Shown here: positions 11,380-21,660 of the stretch, one piece after another
Layout of the letters: the number at the start of each line of letters is the position of its first letter
Numbering within the stretch: position 1 is the first letter of the stretch
Origin: Streptomyces laurentii
GTDB taxonomy: Bacteria; Actinomycetota; Actinomycetes; Streptomycetales; Streptomycetaceae
Reading direction: 5' to 3'
Assembly (NCBI GenBank): GCA_002355495.1
Contig: AP017424.1
Span: forward strand, 1,612,001 to 1,676,000
Length of the DNA stretch: 64,000 bases
Translations under genes and position numbers: made by a program
The notes under the pieces: generated by a model
Databases searched by the model: none
What the model saw: the letters and a program-made list of their open reading frames with translations, nothing else
What the model was told of the DNA's origin: nothing

Positions 11380-12312
11380 GTGAACGAACTGCCGCAACAG
11401 CTGGCCGACGGCCTTGCCCTGGGGGCCCTCTACGGTCTCATCGCCATCGGCTACACGATGGTGTACGGCATCGTCCAGCTCATCAACTTCGCCCACGGCG
11501 AGATCTTCATGGTCGGAGGCTTCGGCGCTCTCACGGCGTACACGATCCTCCCCGACGGCACCGCCCTCGCCGTCGCCATTCCGGTGATGCTGATCGGAGG
11601 CGCGGTGGTCTCGGTGGCCGTCGCCACCGCCGCCGAACGCTTCGCCTACCGTCCCCTGCGCGGCGCGCCCCGCCTCGCCCCCCTGATCACCGCGATCGGT
11701 CTGTCGATCGTGCTCCAGCAGCTCATCTGGGGCTTCTACCCGGGCGCCGACAAGCCCGTGAAATTCCCGGAGTTCAAGGGCGAGAGCTTCCAGCTCCTCG
11801 ACAACCTCGCCATCGCGCGCTCCGACCTCTTCGTCCTGATCGCCGCCCCCGTGTGCATGATCGGCCTCGGTCTCTTCGTCTCCAAGAGCCGCAGCGGCCG
11901 CGCCATGCAGGCCACCTCCCAGGACCCCGACACCGCCAAGCTCATGGGCATCAACACCGACCGCATCATCGTGATGGCCTTCGCCATCGGCGCCGCCTTC
12001 GCGGCCGTCGCCGCGGTCGCCGAGGGCCTCGACAAGGGCCAGATCCGCTTCGAGATGGGCTTCCTGCTCGGCCTCAAGGCGTTCACCGCCGCCGTCCTCG
12101 GCGGCATCGGCAACATCTACGGTGCCATGATCGGCGGACTCGTCCTCGGCCTCGCCGAGACGCTGTCCATCGCCTACGTCGAACACATACCCGGCATGGC
12201 GCAGTTCGGCGGCGGCGCGTGGAAGGACATCTGGGTCTTCTCCCTCCTCATCCTCGTGCTTCTGTTCCGGCCCCAGGGCCTGCTCGGACAGCGCACCGCG
12301 GACAGGGCGTGA
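11380..12312 (+). CDS. livH: Branched-chain amino acid ABC transporter permease LivH
   Basis: Inner-membrane permease subunit, 310 residues with about eight hydrophobic segments. The family signature opens the protein (LALGALYGLIAIGYTMVYGI then QLINFAHGEIFMVGG). Later come TAIGLSIVLQQL and the EAA-like cytoplasmic loop GRAMQATSQDPDTAKLMGIN. The GTG at 11380 follows ATCGGAGG by six bases. Its TGA overlaps the livM ATG (ATGA), so the two are translationally coupled. Confidence 0.95.
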   Translation: MNELPQQLADGLALGALYGLIAIGYTMVYGIVQLINFAHGEIFMVGGFGALTAYTILPDGTALAVAIPVMLIGGAVVSVAVATAAERFAYRPLRGAPRLAPLITAIGLSIVLQQLIWGFYPGADKPVKFPEFKGESFQLLDNLAIARSDLFVLIAAPVCMIGLGLFVSKSRSGRAMQATSQDPDTAKLMGINTDRIIVMAFAIGAAFAAVAAVAEGLDKGQIRFEMGFLLGLKAFTAAVLGGIGNIYGAMIGGLVLGLAETLSIAYVEHIPGMAQFGGGAWKDIWVFSLLILVLLFRPQGLLGQRTADRA

Positions 12313-14448
12313 TGACGATGACCTCCAAGCCCGACAAGAACAACGAGAACGACAAGAGCAACGAGAACGACCAGGCAGCCGAGCAGGCCGCCGAGCAGGC
12401 CGCCGAGCAGGCCGCCGAGCAGGCCGCCGAGCAGGCCGCCGAGCAGGCCGCCGAGCAGGCCGCCGAGCAGGCCGCCACGGCCGAGAACGCCGCCGGCAAG
12501 GCCGAGGACACGGCAAAGGCCGAGAGCGCCGCGAAGGTCGAGAAGACCGAGAAGGCCGCGACCACCGAGGCCGCCACGGACGTCGAGACCACCACGGACA
12601 CCCAGGCCACCGAGAAGGCCGAGACCGTCAACGACGCCAAGGCCGCCGAAACGGCCGAGCCCGCCACGGACTCCAAGGACTCCACGGAAGCCAAGGACCC
12701 CAAGGCCACCGCCGCAGCCGAGGCCACCAAGGCCGCGGCCGGCGCCACCGGCGCCAAGTCCTCCGGCCTCCTCCACTGGATCGTCGCCGCCGGCGGTGCC
12801 GCCACCTTCGCGTCCACCTTCCTCGCCTGGACCTACACCGCCGAATTCCCCGGCGACCTCACCGTCACCGGCTACCCCGGCGGCCTCCAGGTCCTCACCC
12901 TCGTCGCCGGCGCCCTCCTCGTCCTGTTCGCCCTCTCCGGCCTCGGCGTCAAGGGCCTGCGCTGGCTCACCCCCGCGGGCTCCACCAACGCCCTGCGCCT
13001 GCTCGCCCTCGGCGCGTTCGGCACCACCTGGTACACCGTCCTCGCCATCGCCATCGAACTCGGCGGCCTGATCAACCTGGAGCCCGGCGGCGTCGTCGCC
13101 GCCGTCGCCTCCGCCGTACCGCTCGCCGCGCTCGCCCTCCCGCAGGACGCCCGCACCCCGGCGAAGCCCAAGGAACTCCCCTCCTGGGCGCAGATCCTCG
13201 TGCTCGTCGCCGCCTTCGCGATCGGCCTGTACGCCGTCACCTACGGCATCTCCACCGAATACGGCGAGCTGTTCATCGGCTACCTGATCCTCGCCGGCTT
13301 CGTCGCCGCCGCCCTCAACAAGTCCGGCCTGGTGAGCCGCGTCTCCGCCATCGCCTCCGCGCACCGGCAGGTCGCCGCCGTCGCCGCCTTCGTCGCCGCG
13401 GCCGTCTTCCCCTTCACCCAGAACACCGACACCTTCACGGTCATCGCGGTCAACATCCTGATCTTCGCGACCGTCGCGCTCGGCCTCAACATCGTCGTCG
13501 GCCTCGCCGGCCTGCTCGACCTCGGCTACGTCGCCTTCCTCGGCGTCGGCGCCTACACCGCCGCCCTGGTCTCCGGCTCCACCGCCTCCGCCTTCGGCGT
13601 CCAGCTGCCCTTCTTCGCCTCCGTCGTCATCGGCGCCGTCGTCGCCCTGGTCTTCGGCGTCGTCATCGGCGCGCCGACCCTGCGACTGCACGGCGACTAC
13701 CTCGCCATCGTCACCCTGGGCTTCGGAGAGATCTTCCGCATCACCGTCAGCAACCTGGACGGCAACAACGGCCCCCGCGTCACCAACGGCCCCAACGGCA
13801 TCCCCAACATCCCCGCGCTCGACATCTTCGGCTACGACTTCAGCCAGCCCCACAGCATCCTGGGCCTGGAGGTGGGCCTGTACGCCAACTACTACCTGCT
13901 GATGCTGCTCGTCCTGGTCCTCGTCGTGGTGGTCTTCAGCCGCGCCCAGGACTCCCGCATCGGCCGCGCCTGGGTCGCCATCCGCGAGGACGAGACCGCC
14001 GCCACCGCCATGGGCATCAACGGCTTCCGCGTCAAGCTCATCGCCTTCGCCCTCGGCGCCACCCTCGCCGGCGTCGCCGGCACCGTCCAGGCCCACTTCC
14101 AGGGCACCGTCGTGCCCGAGATGTACGTCTTCGCCGGCCCCGTCGCCCCGAACTCCGCGTTCCTCCTCGCCGCCGTCATCCTCGGCGGCATGGGCACCAT
14201 CCGCGGCCCCATCCTCGGCGCCGCACTGCTCTTCCTCATCCCCGAGAAGCTGGCCTTCCTCAAGGACTACCAGCTCCTCGCGTTCGGCCTCGCGCTCATC
14301 CTGCTCATGCGCTTCCGCCCGAGGGCCTCATCCCCAACCGGCGCGCCAAGCTCGAGTTCCACGAGCACGAGGAGAGCGCTGCCCAGCTCGACGTACCGGA
14401 ACAGCGGCAGTCCGCCGAGTCCGGCGCCGGAACCGCGAAGGCGGGTGC

Positions 14449-14452
<4 letters not shown>
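12312..14452 (+). CDS. livM: Branched-chain amino acid ABC transporter permease LivM, long charged N-terminus, apparent frameshift near 14320
   Basis: The second permease subunit. The first 145 or so residues are an unusual low-complexity Ala/Glu/Lys/Thr extension containing about nine AAEQ repeats. The membrane part follows, with the LivM signatures LGLNIVVGLAGLLDLGYVAF, LRLHGDYLAIVTLGFGEIFRI and GRAWVAIREDETAATAMGIN. The reading frame breaks at the CCC run 14318-14320: LMRFRP is followed by out-of-frame sequence. Adding one C gives EGLIPNRRAKLEFHEHEES... and a TGA at 14450-14452 that overlaps the livG GTG, for 713 residues. As written, the frame instead runs through livG and joins livF in frame up to 16265. 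That fusion is almost certainly an artefact of one lost base. Confidence 0.88.
12372..12477 (+). repeat. 12-bp tandem repeat encoding (AAEQ)n in LivM
   Basis: About nine near-perfect copies of a 12-base unit (GCCGAGCAGGCC register) code for Ala-Ala-Glu-Gln, predicted to extend as one charged helix on the cytoplasmic side. Such arrays change length by slippage. Confidence 0.85.
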
Positions 14453-15548
<1,096 letters not shown>

Positions 15549-15552
<4 letters not shown>

Positions 15553-16265
15553 CCGCACTCCTGGAGGTCGAGAACCTCAGGGTCGCCTACGGCAAGATCG
15601 AGGCCGTCAAGGGCATCTCCTTCTCCGTCGAGGCCGGCCAGGTCGTCAGCCTCATCGGCACCAACGGCGCCGGCAAGACCACCACCCTGCGCACCCTCTC
15701 CGGCCTCATCAAACCGGCCGGCGGAAAGATGACCTTCAACGGCGAGGTGCTCAACGGCATCCCCGCCCACAAGATGGTCGCGCGCGGCATGGCCCACTCC
15801 CCCGAGGGCCGGCACATCTTCCCCAAGCTGTCCATCACCGAGAACCTCCAGCTCGGCGCCTTCCTCCGCAAGGACAAGGACGGCATCGCCCACGACATCC
15901 AGCGCGCCTACGACCTCTTCCCCATCCTGGGCGAACGTCGCAAGCAGGCCGCGGGCACCCTGTCCGGCGGCGAGCAGCAGATGCTCGCCATGGGCCGCGC
16001 CCTGATGTCACGGCCCAAGCTGCTCATGCTCGACGAGCCCTCCATGGGCCTCTCCCCGATCATGATGCAGAAGATCATGGAGACCATCGCCACCCTCAAG
16101 GCGGAGGGCATGACGATCCTGCTCATCGAGCAGAACGCGCAGGCCGCGCTCTCCCTGGCGGACTACGGGTACGTGCTGGAGGTCGGCACGATCAAGCTGC
16201 ACGGCACCGGCCAGGACCTGCTCGTCGACGACGAGGTGCGCAAGACGTACCTCGGCGAGGAGTAG
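15549..16265 (+). CDS. livF: Branched-chain amino acid ABC transporter ATP-binding protein LivF
   Basis: Second ATPase, 238 residues, normal family length. Walker A GTNGAGKTT, HSPEGRHIFPKLSITENL, signature LSGGEQQMLAMGRAL, Walker B LLMLDEPSMGLS and LLIEQNAQAALSLADYGYVLE. The GTG at 15549 overlaps the livG stop (GTGA). It is in the same frame as livM, which is why the livM frameshift creates a spurious LivM-LivF open frame. Last gene of the operon. Confidence 0.95.
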
Positions 16266-16281
16266 CCCCGTACGGACGGAA

Positions 16282-16325
16282 ACGGGAGGGCCCGCACCAC
16301 GGCTTCGTGGTGCGGGCCCTCCCGT
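16282..16325. terminator. Bidirectional terminator of the liv operon and the ANTAR regulator
   Basis: A 20-bp perfect stem (16282-16301 with 16306-16325) with a GCTT loop, between convergent livF and the response regulator gene. Confidence 0.9.
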
Positions 16326-16333
16326 CGTACCGC

Positions 16334-17014
16334 CTACTGCTCCTTGGCCTTCGCGGCCTTCTTCTCCTCGGCGTCCTCGATGACGGCCTCGGCGACCTGC
16401 TGCATCGACATCCGCCGGTCCATCGAAGTCTTCTGGATCCAGCGGAACGCGGCGGGCTCCGTCAGCCCGTACTGCGTCTGCAGGACCGACTTGGCGCGGT
16501 CCACCAGCTTGCGGGTCTCCAGGCGCTGGCTGAGGTCGGCGACCTCCTTCTCCAGGGCCCGCAGCTCGGCGAACCGTGACACGGCCATCTCGATGGCCGG
16601 TACGACGTCGCTCTTGCTGAACGGCTTCACCAGGTACGCCATCGCGCCGGCGTCCCGGGCCCGCTCGACCAGCTCGCGCTGGGAGAAGGCGGTGAGCATG
16701 AGAACCGGGGCGATGGACTCGCCCGCGATCTTCTCGGCCGCGGAGATGCCGTCGAGGACGGGCATCTTCACGTCCAGGATCACCAGATCGGGCCGGTGCT
16801 CCCGCGCCAGCTCGACGGCCCTGGCCCCGTCACCGGCCTCGCCGACGACCGTGTAGCCCTCTTCCTCCAGCATCTCTTTGAGATCCAGCCGGATGAGGGC
16901 CTCGTCCTCGGCGATGACGACGCGGGTCGTCAGCGGAGGGACGTGGGACGCCTCGACGGCGTCGGCACCTTCGGCGTCTTCGGCGGCGGGCTGGGGCGAC
17001 TCGGGGGCGGTCAC
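16334..17014 (-). CDS. pdtaR: ANTAR-domain response regulator (PdtaR-like)
   Basis: Two-domain regulator of 226 residues: an N-terminal receiver domain (about residues 28-145; RVVIAEDEALIRLDLKEML, phospho-acceptor Asp in LVILDVKMP, Thr in LMLTAFS, Lys in YLVKPFS), then a C-terminal ANTAR RNA-binding domain (LETRKLVDRAKSVLQTQYG...RRMSMQQVAEAVI). ANTAR proteins bind paired stem-loops in mRNA leaders and block termination once phosphorylated, typically by a PdtaS-type kinase, which is not encoded here. The GTG at 17014 is chosen because GAGGAG sits seven bases upstream; a TTG at 17038 would place that site inside the gene. Confidence 0.9.
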   Translation of the reverse strand: MTAPESPQPAAEDAEGADAVEASHVPPLTTRVVIAEDEALIRLDLKEMLEEEGYTVVGEAGDGARAVELAREHRPDLVILDVKMPVLDGISAAEKIAGESIAPVLMLTAFSQRELVERARDAGAMAYLVKPFSKSDVVPAIEMAVSRFAELRALEKEVADLSQRLETRKLVDRAKSVLQTQYGLTEPAAFRWIQKTSMDRRMSMQQVAEAVIEDAEEKKAAKAKEQ

Positions 17015-17044
17015 GGGAGGCTCCTCGTTGCGGGGCAACTACTG

Positions 17045-17075
17045 CTGACACGAGCCTACCCACCTCCTGTAAGGT
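17045..17075 (+). promoter_or_regulatory. Probable tRNA promoter
   Basis: CTGACA (17045-17050), or TGACAC one base on, and TAAGGT (17070-17075) at 18-19 base spacing resemble the HrdB-type TTGACr / TAGrrT pattern, 42 bases before the tRNA. A 6-bp hairpin CCTTCG-TTT-CGAAGG (17100-17114) ends two bases before the tRNA 5' end. Confidence 0.45.
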
Positions 17076-17116
17076 AGGACCACGGCGGGTGACCGCCAAC
17101 CTTCGTTTCGAAGGAT

Positions 17117-17189
17117 GCCCCGGTAGCCCAGCGGTAGAGGCCATGGTCTCAAACACCATCCAGCGTGGGTTCGAATCCCACCCGGGGTA
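17117..17189 (+). tRNA. tRNA with anticodon CAA (decodes UUG, Leu) but with a short class I variable loop
   Basis: A 73-base cloverleaf: acceptor GCCCCGG/CCGGGGT (first pair G-U), 3-bp D stem with AGCGGTAGA-type loop, anticodon stem ATGGT/ACCAT, loop CTCAAAC giving anticodon CAA with U33 and A37, five-base variable loop CCAGC, T arm GTGGG-TTCGAAT-CCCAC, discriminator A73. The CCA end is not encoded, as is common in Streptomyces. Bacterial leucine tRNAs are normally class II with a long variable arm, so the structure is atypical for its anticodon. The body resembles a glycine-type tRNA. Amino-acid identity is therefore less certain than the anticodon suggests. Confidence 0.85.
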
Positions 17190-17299
17190 CTTTACCTTCA
17201 ATTCCATGGTCAAAACCCCTTGAGCCTGTGTCACCCGCACGCGTGACATCCGGGCCGTTCCCCTCTCCCCTCGTGAGACGCCTCGTCACGCTCGGGCGC

Positions 17300-18082
17300 A
17301 TGTACGACATCGGAACGCGGCGACAAGCCCTGTCCCTGGTCATCCAGGGGCGCAGCCTCAACTCCGTCAGCCGGCAGACCGGGATCTCCCGCGCCGCCCT
17401 CCGCGGCTGGCGGACCCACCTCGAACCGCGCCCGCGCATGTCCGCCCATCGCGCGCCCTGCGTCCGCTGCCGCCCCACCCCGGGCCTGCCCGACGCCGTG
17501 GAGGCGTATTCCTATCTGCTCGGGCTCTACCTCGGCGACGGCTGCGTCAGCCCGCACCGGCAGGGCAGCCAGCATCTGCGCATCGCCTGCGCGGACGCCT
17601 GGCCGGGGCTGATCGAGGCGTGCCGCGACGCGATCAGGGCCGTACAGCCCCACGGCTCCGTGATCGCCGTACGGAAGCAGGGCTGCGTCGCGGTCACCAG
17701 CTACGGCCGCCACTGGACGTGCCTGTTCCCGCAGCACGGCCCCGGCAAGAAGCACGAGCGGCGGATCGCCCTCGAAGCCTGGCAGCAGGACATCGTCGAC
17801 GCCCATCCGTGGGAGTTCATCCGGGGGCTCATCCATTCCGACGGCTGCCGGATCATCAACTGGACGACGCGCCTCGTCGGTGGTGCACGCAAGCGGTACG
17901 AGTACCCCCGGTACTTCTTCACCAACAAGTCGGCCGACATCAGGGCACTGTTCTGCGACGCGCTCCGTGCCGTCGGTGTCGAGTGGACGACGACGTCCAA
18001 GCACGGCGAGCCGCTCAACGTGTCCGTCGCCCGCAAAGCCTCCGTCGCGCTCATGGACGCGCATGTCGGCCCCAAGTACTGA
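17300..18082 (+). CDS. Free-standing HTH / LAGLIDADG homing endonuclease-like protein
   Basis: A 260-residue protein. Residues 3-40 form a helix-turn-helix of transposase type (ALSLVIQGRSLNSVSRQTGI, SRAALRGW), then a CVRC pair, then two LAGLIDADG dodecapeptides: YLLGLYLGDG (72-81) and FIRGLIHSDG (173-182). Each keeps the catalytic-position acid (Asp80, Asp181). It is therefore a two-motif, potentially monomeric nuclease with an added DNA-binding module, encoded outside any intron or intein. The tRNA ends 110 bases upstream. ATG 17300 was chosen; GTGs at 17273 and 17243 are in frame, and none has a good ribosome-binding site. I recall relatives in other streptomycetes annotated as transcriptional regulators. 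Whether it cuts DNA is unknown. Confidence 0.75.
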   Translation: MYDIGTRRQALSLVIQGRSLNSVSRQTGISRAALRGWRTHLEPRPRMSAHRAPCVRCRPTPGLPDAVEAYSYLLGLYLGDGCVSPHRQGSQHLRIACADAWPGLIEACRDAIRAVQPHGSVIAVRKQGCVAVTSYGRHWTCLFPQHGPGKKHERRIALEAWQQDIVDAHPWEFIRGLIHSDGCRIINWTTRLVGGARKRYEYPRYFFTNKSADIRALFCDALRAVGVEWTTTSKHGEPLNVSVARKASVALMDAHVGPKY

Positions 18083-18103
18083 GCCGCCGGTGCCGAGTCC
18101 CCG

Positions 18104-19534
18104 TCAGTTCGTCACCGGGTCGCCGATGTGGTGGACGCGGACCATGTTCGTGGAGCCGGAGACGCCGGGCGGGGAGCCGGCGGTGATGACGACGATGTCT
18201 CCCTCGCGGCAGCGGCCGCGGCGCCGCAGTTCCGCGTCGACCTGGGCGACCATCGCGTCGGTGGAGTCGGCGTGCGGGCCGAGGAAGGTCTCGACGCCCC
18301 AGGTGAGGTTGAGCTGGGAGTGGGTGTCGGGGTCGGGGGTGAAGGCGAGGAGGGGGATGGGCGAGCGGGAGCGGGAGAGGCGTTTGACGGTGTCGCCGGA
18401 CTGGGTGCAGGCGACGAGGTAGCGGGCGCCGAGGAAGTCGCCGATCTCGGCGGCGGCGCGGGCGACGGCGCCGCCCTGGGTGCGGGGTTTGGTGTTCTCG
18501 GTGAGCGGCGGGAGGCCGGCGGCGAGGAGGTCTTCCTCGGCGGCTTCGACGATGCGGCTCATGGTGCGGACGGTCTCGACGGGGTATTTGCCGACGCTGG
18601 TCTCGCCGGAGAGCATGACGGCGTCGGTGCCGTCGATGACGGCGTTGGCGACGTCGCTGGCCTCGGCGCGGGTGGGGCGGGAGTTCTCGATCATCGAGTC
18701 GAGCATCTGGGTGGCGACGATGACGGGTTTGGCGTTGCGCTTGGCGAGGGTGACGGCGCGCTTCTGGACGATGGGGACTTGTTCGAGGGGCATTTCGACG
18801 CCGAGGTCGCCGCGGGCGACCATGATGCCGTCGAAGGCGGCGACGATGTCCTCGAGGTGGTCGACGGCCTGCGGCTTCTCGATCTTGGCGATGACGGGGA
18901 CGCGGCGGCCTTCCTCGTCCATGACACGGTGGACGTCCTCGATGTCGCGGGCGTTGCGGACGAAGGAGAGGGCGATGACGTCGGCGCCGATGCGCAGGGC
19001 CCAGCGGAGGTCGTCGATGTCCTTGTCGGAGAGGGCGGGGACGGAGACGGCGATGCCGGGGATGTTGAGGCCCTTGTTGTCGGAGATCATTCCGCCTTCG
19101 ACGACGCGGGTGTGGACGCGGGGTCCGTCGACGGCGGTGACTTCGAGGGTGACGCGGCCGTCGTCGACGAGGATGCGTTCGCCGGTGGTGACGTCGGTGG
19201 CGAGGCCGGTGTGGGTGGTGCCGCAGCAGTGGCGGTCGCCGTCCATGGGTTCGACGGTGATGGTGAAGTGGTCGCCGCGTTCAAGGAGTACGGGGCCTTC
19301 GCGGAAGCGTCCGAGGTGGATCTTCGGGCCTTGAAGGTCGGCGAGGACGGCGACGCCGCGGCCGGTTTCCTCGGCGGCTTTGCGGACGCTGTGGTAGCGC
19401 TCCTCGTGTTCGGCGTAGCTGCCGTGGCTGAGGTTGAGGCGGGCCACGTCCATTCCGGCTTCGAGCAGTGCCTTGATCTGGTCGTATGCCGCGGTGGCGG
19501 GCCCAAGGGTGCAGACGATTTTCGCTCGGCGCAT
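18104..19534 (-). CDS. pyk: Pyruvate kinase
   Basis: Final glycolytic enzyme, phosphoenolpyruvate + ADP to pyruvate + ATP, 476 residues. Motifs: RRAKIVCTLGPA, GMDVARLNLSHGSY, LADLQGPKIHLGRF, the active-site lysine segment VIAKIEKPQAV, the metal-binding MVARGDLGVEMPLE, IVATQMLDSMIENSRPTRAEASDVANAV and DAVMLSGETSVGKYP. The C-terminal allosteric domain ends in a TAGSPPGVSGSTN effector loop. ATG 19534 is preferred over GTG 19540, since AGGG lies eight bases before the ATG but only two before the GTG. Confidence 0.97.
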   Translation of the reverse strand: MRRAKIVCTLGPATAAYDQIKALLEAGMDVARLNLSHGSYAEHEERYHSVRKAAEETGRGVAVLADLQGPKIHLGRFREGPVLLERGDHFTITVEPMDGDRHCCGTTHTGLATDVTTGERILVDDGRVTLEVTAVDGPRVHTRVVEGGMISDNKGLNIPGIAVSVPALSDKDIDDLRWALRIGADVIALSFVRNARDIEDVHRVMDEEGRRVPVIAKIEKPQAVDHLEDIVAAFDGIMVARGDLGVEMPLEQVPIVQKRAVTLAKRNAKPVIVATQMLDSMIENSRPTRAEASDVANAVIDGTDAVMLSGETSVGKYPVETVRTMSRIVEAAEEDLLAAGLPPLTENTKPRTQGGAVARAAAEIGDFLGARYLVACTQSGDTVKRLSRSRSPIPLLAFTPDPDTHSQLNLTWGVETFLGPHADSTDAMVAQVDAELRRRGRCREGDIVVITAGSPPGVSGSTNMVRVHHIGDPVTN

Positions 19535-19588
19535 GGGCACGACCCTAGGGCTTACTTACGGGTAGCGAAGGAGTCCGCCATGACGACT

Positions 19589-19615
19589 CAACAACCTTTG
19601 CGTGAAAGGTTGTTG
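19589..19615. promoter_or_regulatory. 11-bp perfect inverted repeat upstream of pyk
   Basis: CAACAACCTTT and AAAGGTTGTTG separated by five bases, 55-81 bases upstream of the pyk start. It could be an operator or an mRNA-leader hairpin for pyk. The surrounding 299-base gap (19535-19833) also holds the nucleotidase promoter and no credible gene. Confidence 0.5.
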
Positions 19616-19833
19616 ACAAGTCTTGAATGTGTGCGCACGGTCGCTCCGATGAGCGGTTTCGGGGGCCTTGCGGGGTTTGTCTCAGCGGGTGGACGGGCGT
19701 GTCGGTGCCGTGTGGTGACGGACACTTTCCCACTCCGTAACCCGATAGGCCTGTTGCGCAAGTGCCCCGTGAGCCAGAATCTACGCGCGTCGTATGCGCT
19801 ATGACGCCGTTGAACCACCAAGGAGAAGAACAC

Positions 19834-21654
19834 ATGCCGCTGAACCGCAGGACGTTCCTGGAGCGCTCGGCCGCCGCCGGAGCCGGTGTGGCCCTCACGG
19901 GCGCGGCCGTCGCCCCGGCCGAGGCCGCCGAGTCCACCGCCGCGGCCGCCGCCGGCGGTCGTCCGCACCCGCAGAAGCGGTACGCGTTCACGGTGATGGG
20001 CAGCACCGACCTGCACGGGAACGTCTTCAACTGGGACTACTTCACGGACCGGGAGTTCGATGACAAGGCCCGCAACGACGTCGGCCTGGCCAAGATCTCG
20101 ACGCTGGTGAACCAGGTCCGCGCGGCGAAGGGCAAGGAGAACACCCTGCTCATCGACGCGGGTGACACCATCCAGGGCACCCAGCTGTCGTACTACTACG
20201 CGAAGGTCGACCCGATCACCCGGGCGGGCGGCCCGGTCCACCCGATGGCCGTGGCGATGAACAAGATCGGCTACGACGCCGTCGCGCTCGGCAACCACGA
20301 GTTCAACTACGGCATCCCGGTGCTGCGGGCGTTCCAGGAGCAGTGCGACTTCCCGCTGCTCGGCGCCAACGCGCTGGACGCGAAGACGCTGCGCCCGGCC
20401 TTCGCCCCGTACAGCATGCACAAGCTGCGGACCCCGCAGGGCCGCGACGTGAAGGTCGCGGTGCTCGGTCTGACCAACCCCGGCATCGCGATCTGGGACA
20501 AGGCCAACGTCTCCGGCAAGATGGTCTTCCCGGGCCTGGAGGAGCAGGCGGCGGTGTGGGTGCCGAAGCTGCGGTCCATGGGCGCGGACGTGGTGATCGT
20601 GTCGGCGCACTCGGGCACGAACGGCACGTCGTCGTGGGGTGACCAGCTGCCGTACGTGGAGAACGCGGCCGCGCTGGTGGCGGAGCAGGTGCCGGGTATC
20701 GACGCGATCCTGGTCGGTCACGCGCACCTGGAGATCCCGGAGTACCGGGTCGTCAACAAGCAGACGGGCAGGGAAGTGGTGCTGTCCGAGCCGCTGAAGT
20801 GGGGTCAGCGGCTGACGGTGTTCGACTTCGAGGTGGTGTGGGAGAAGGGCCGCTGGGTCGTCGAGAAGGTCGGCGCCCGGGTGCTGAACTCCAACACGGT
20901 GCCGGAGGACCCGGCGGTCACCGGTCTGCTGGTGGACGAGCACAAGAAGGTCGTCGCGTACGTCAACCAGGTGATCGGCCGTTCGGCCGCGGCCATGACC
21001 ACGGCGGAAGCGCCGTGGAAGGACGAGCCGATCATCGATCTGATCAACGTCGTGCAGGCGGAGACGGTGCGCGAGGCGCTGGCCGGCGGCGCGTACGCGG
21101 ATCTGCCGGTGCTTTCGCAGGCGTCGTGCTTCTCGCGGACCGCGCGGATCCCGGCGGGCGAGATCACCATCAAGGACGCGGCGGGTCTGTACCCGTTCGA
21201 GAACACCCTGGAGGCTCGTCTGCTGACGGGTGCCCAGCTGAAGGACTACCTGGAGTACTCGGCGAAGTACTACGTCCAGACGGCGGCGGGCGCGCCCGTC
21301 GACACGTCGAAGCTGACGAACGCGGGCGACACCCCGGACTACAACTACGACGCCGTGTCGGGTCTGACGTACGACATCGACATCGCGAAGCCGGTCGGGC
21401 AGCGGATCGTGAACCTGTCGTTCGAGGGCAAGCCGCTGGACCCGGCGGCGCGGTTCGTGTTCGCGGTCAACAACTACCGGGCGAGCGGCGGCGGCGCGTT
21501 CCCGCACGTGGCCGGCGCCCAGCAGCTGTGGGCGAACTCGGAGGAGATCCGTAACACGATCATCCAGTGGGTGCGGGCCAAGGGGTCGATCGACCCGGCG
21601 GCGTTCGCTTCGGTGGACTGGAAGCTGACCCGGGACGGCGTGCCGGTGTTCTGA
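19834..21654 (+). CDS. Tat-exported 5'-nucleotidase / 2',3'-cyclic phosphodiesterase family protein
   Basis: A 606-residue secreted metallophosphoesterase releasing phosphate from extracellular nucleotides. The ATG follows AAGGAGAAG. The N-terminus NRRTFLERSAAAGAGVAL is a twin-arginine signal ending near the AxA at AEAA. The N-terminal catalytic domain has the dimetal ligands: STDLHGN (about residue 55), DAGDTIQG, GNHEFNYG, VSAHSGTNG and GHAHLEIPE. The C-terminal nucleotide-specificity domain includes YPFENTLEARLLTG and FAVNNYRASGGGAFP. Monocistronic and convergent with the siderophore-type genes. Confidence 0.92.
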   Translation: MPLNRRTFLERSAAAGAGVALTGAAVAPAEAAESTAAAAAGGRPHPQKRYAFTVMGSTDLHGNVFNWDYFTDREFDDKARNDVGLAKISTLVNQVRAAKGKENTLLIDAGDTIQGTQLSYYYAKVDPITRAGGPVHPMAVAMNKIGYDAVALGNHEFNYGIPVLRAFQEQCDFPLLGANALDAKTLRPAFAPYSMHKLRTPQGRDVKVAVLGLTNPGIAIWDKANVSGKMVFPGLEEQAAVWVPKLRSMGADVVIVSAHSGTNGTSSWGDQLPYVENAAALVAEQVPGIDAILVGHAHLEIPEYRVVNKQTGREVVLSEPLKWGQRLTVFDFEVVWEKGRWVVEKVGARVLNSNTVPEDPAVTGLLVDEHKKVVAYVNQVIGRSAAAMTTAEAPWKDEPIIDLINVVQAETVREALAGGAYADLPVLSQASCFSRTARIPAGEITIKDAAGLYPFENTLEARLLTGAQLKDYLEYSAKYYVQTAAGAPVDTSKLTNAGDTPDYNYDAVSGLTYDIDIAKPVGQRIVNLSFEGKPLDPAARFVFAVNNYRASGGGAFPHVAGAQQLWANSEEIRNTIIQWVRAKGSIDPAAFASVDWKLTRDGVPVF

Positions 21655-21660
21655 TCCGCG

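Noticed and set aside
17117..17189. tRNA-Gly or another isotype by body similarity
   Set aside because: The anticodon loop CTCAAAC reads unambiguously as CAA. I keep the anticodon call and flag the identity question instead.
19580..19804. A 74-codon open frame with a good GAAGGAG ribosome-binding site upstream of the nucleotidase
   Set aside because: Its third codon positions are not G/C-biased, unlike real genes here, and the sequence is dominated by the inverted repeat and promoter region.
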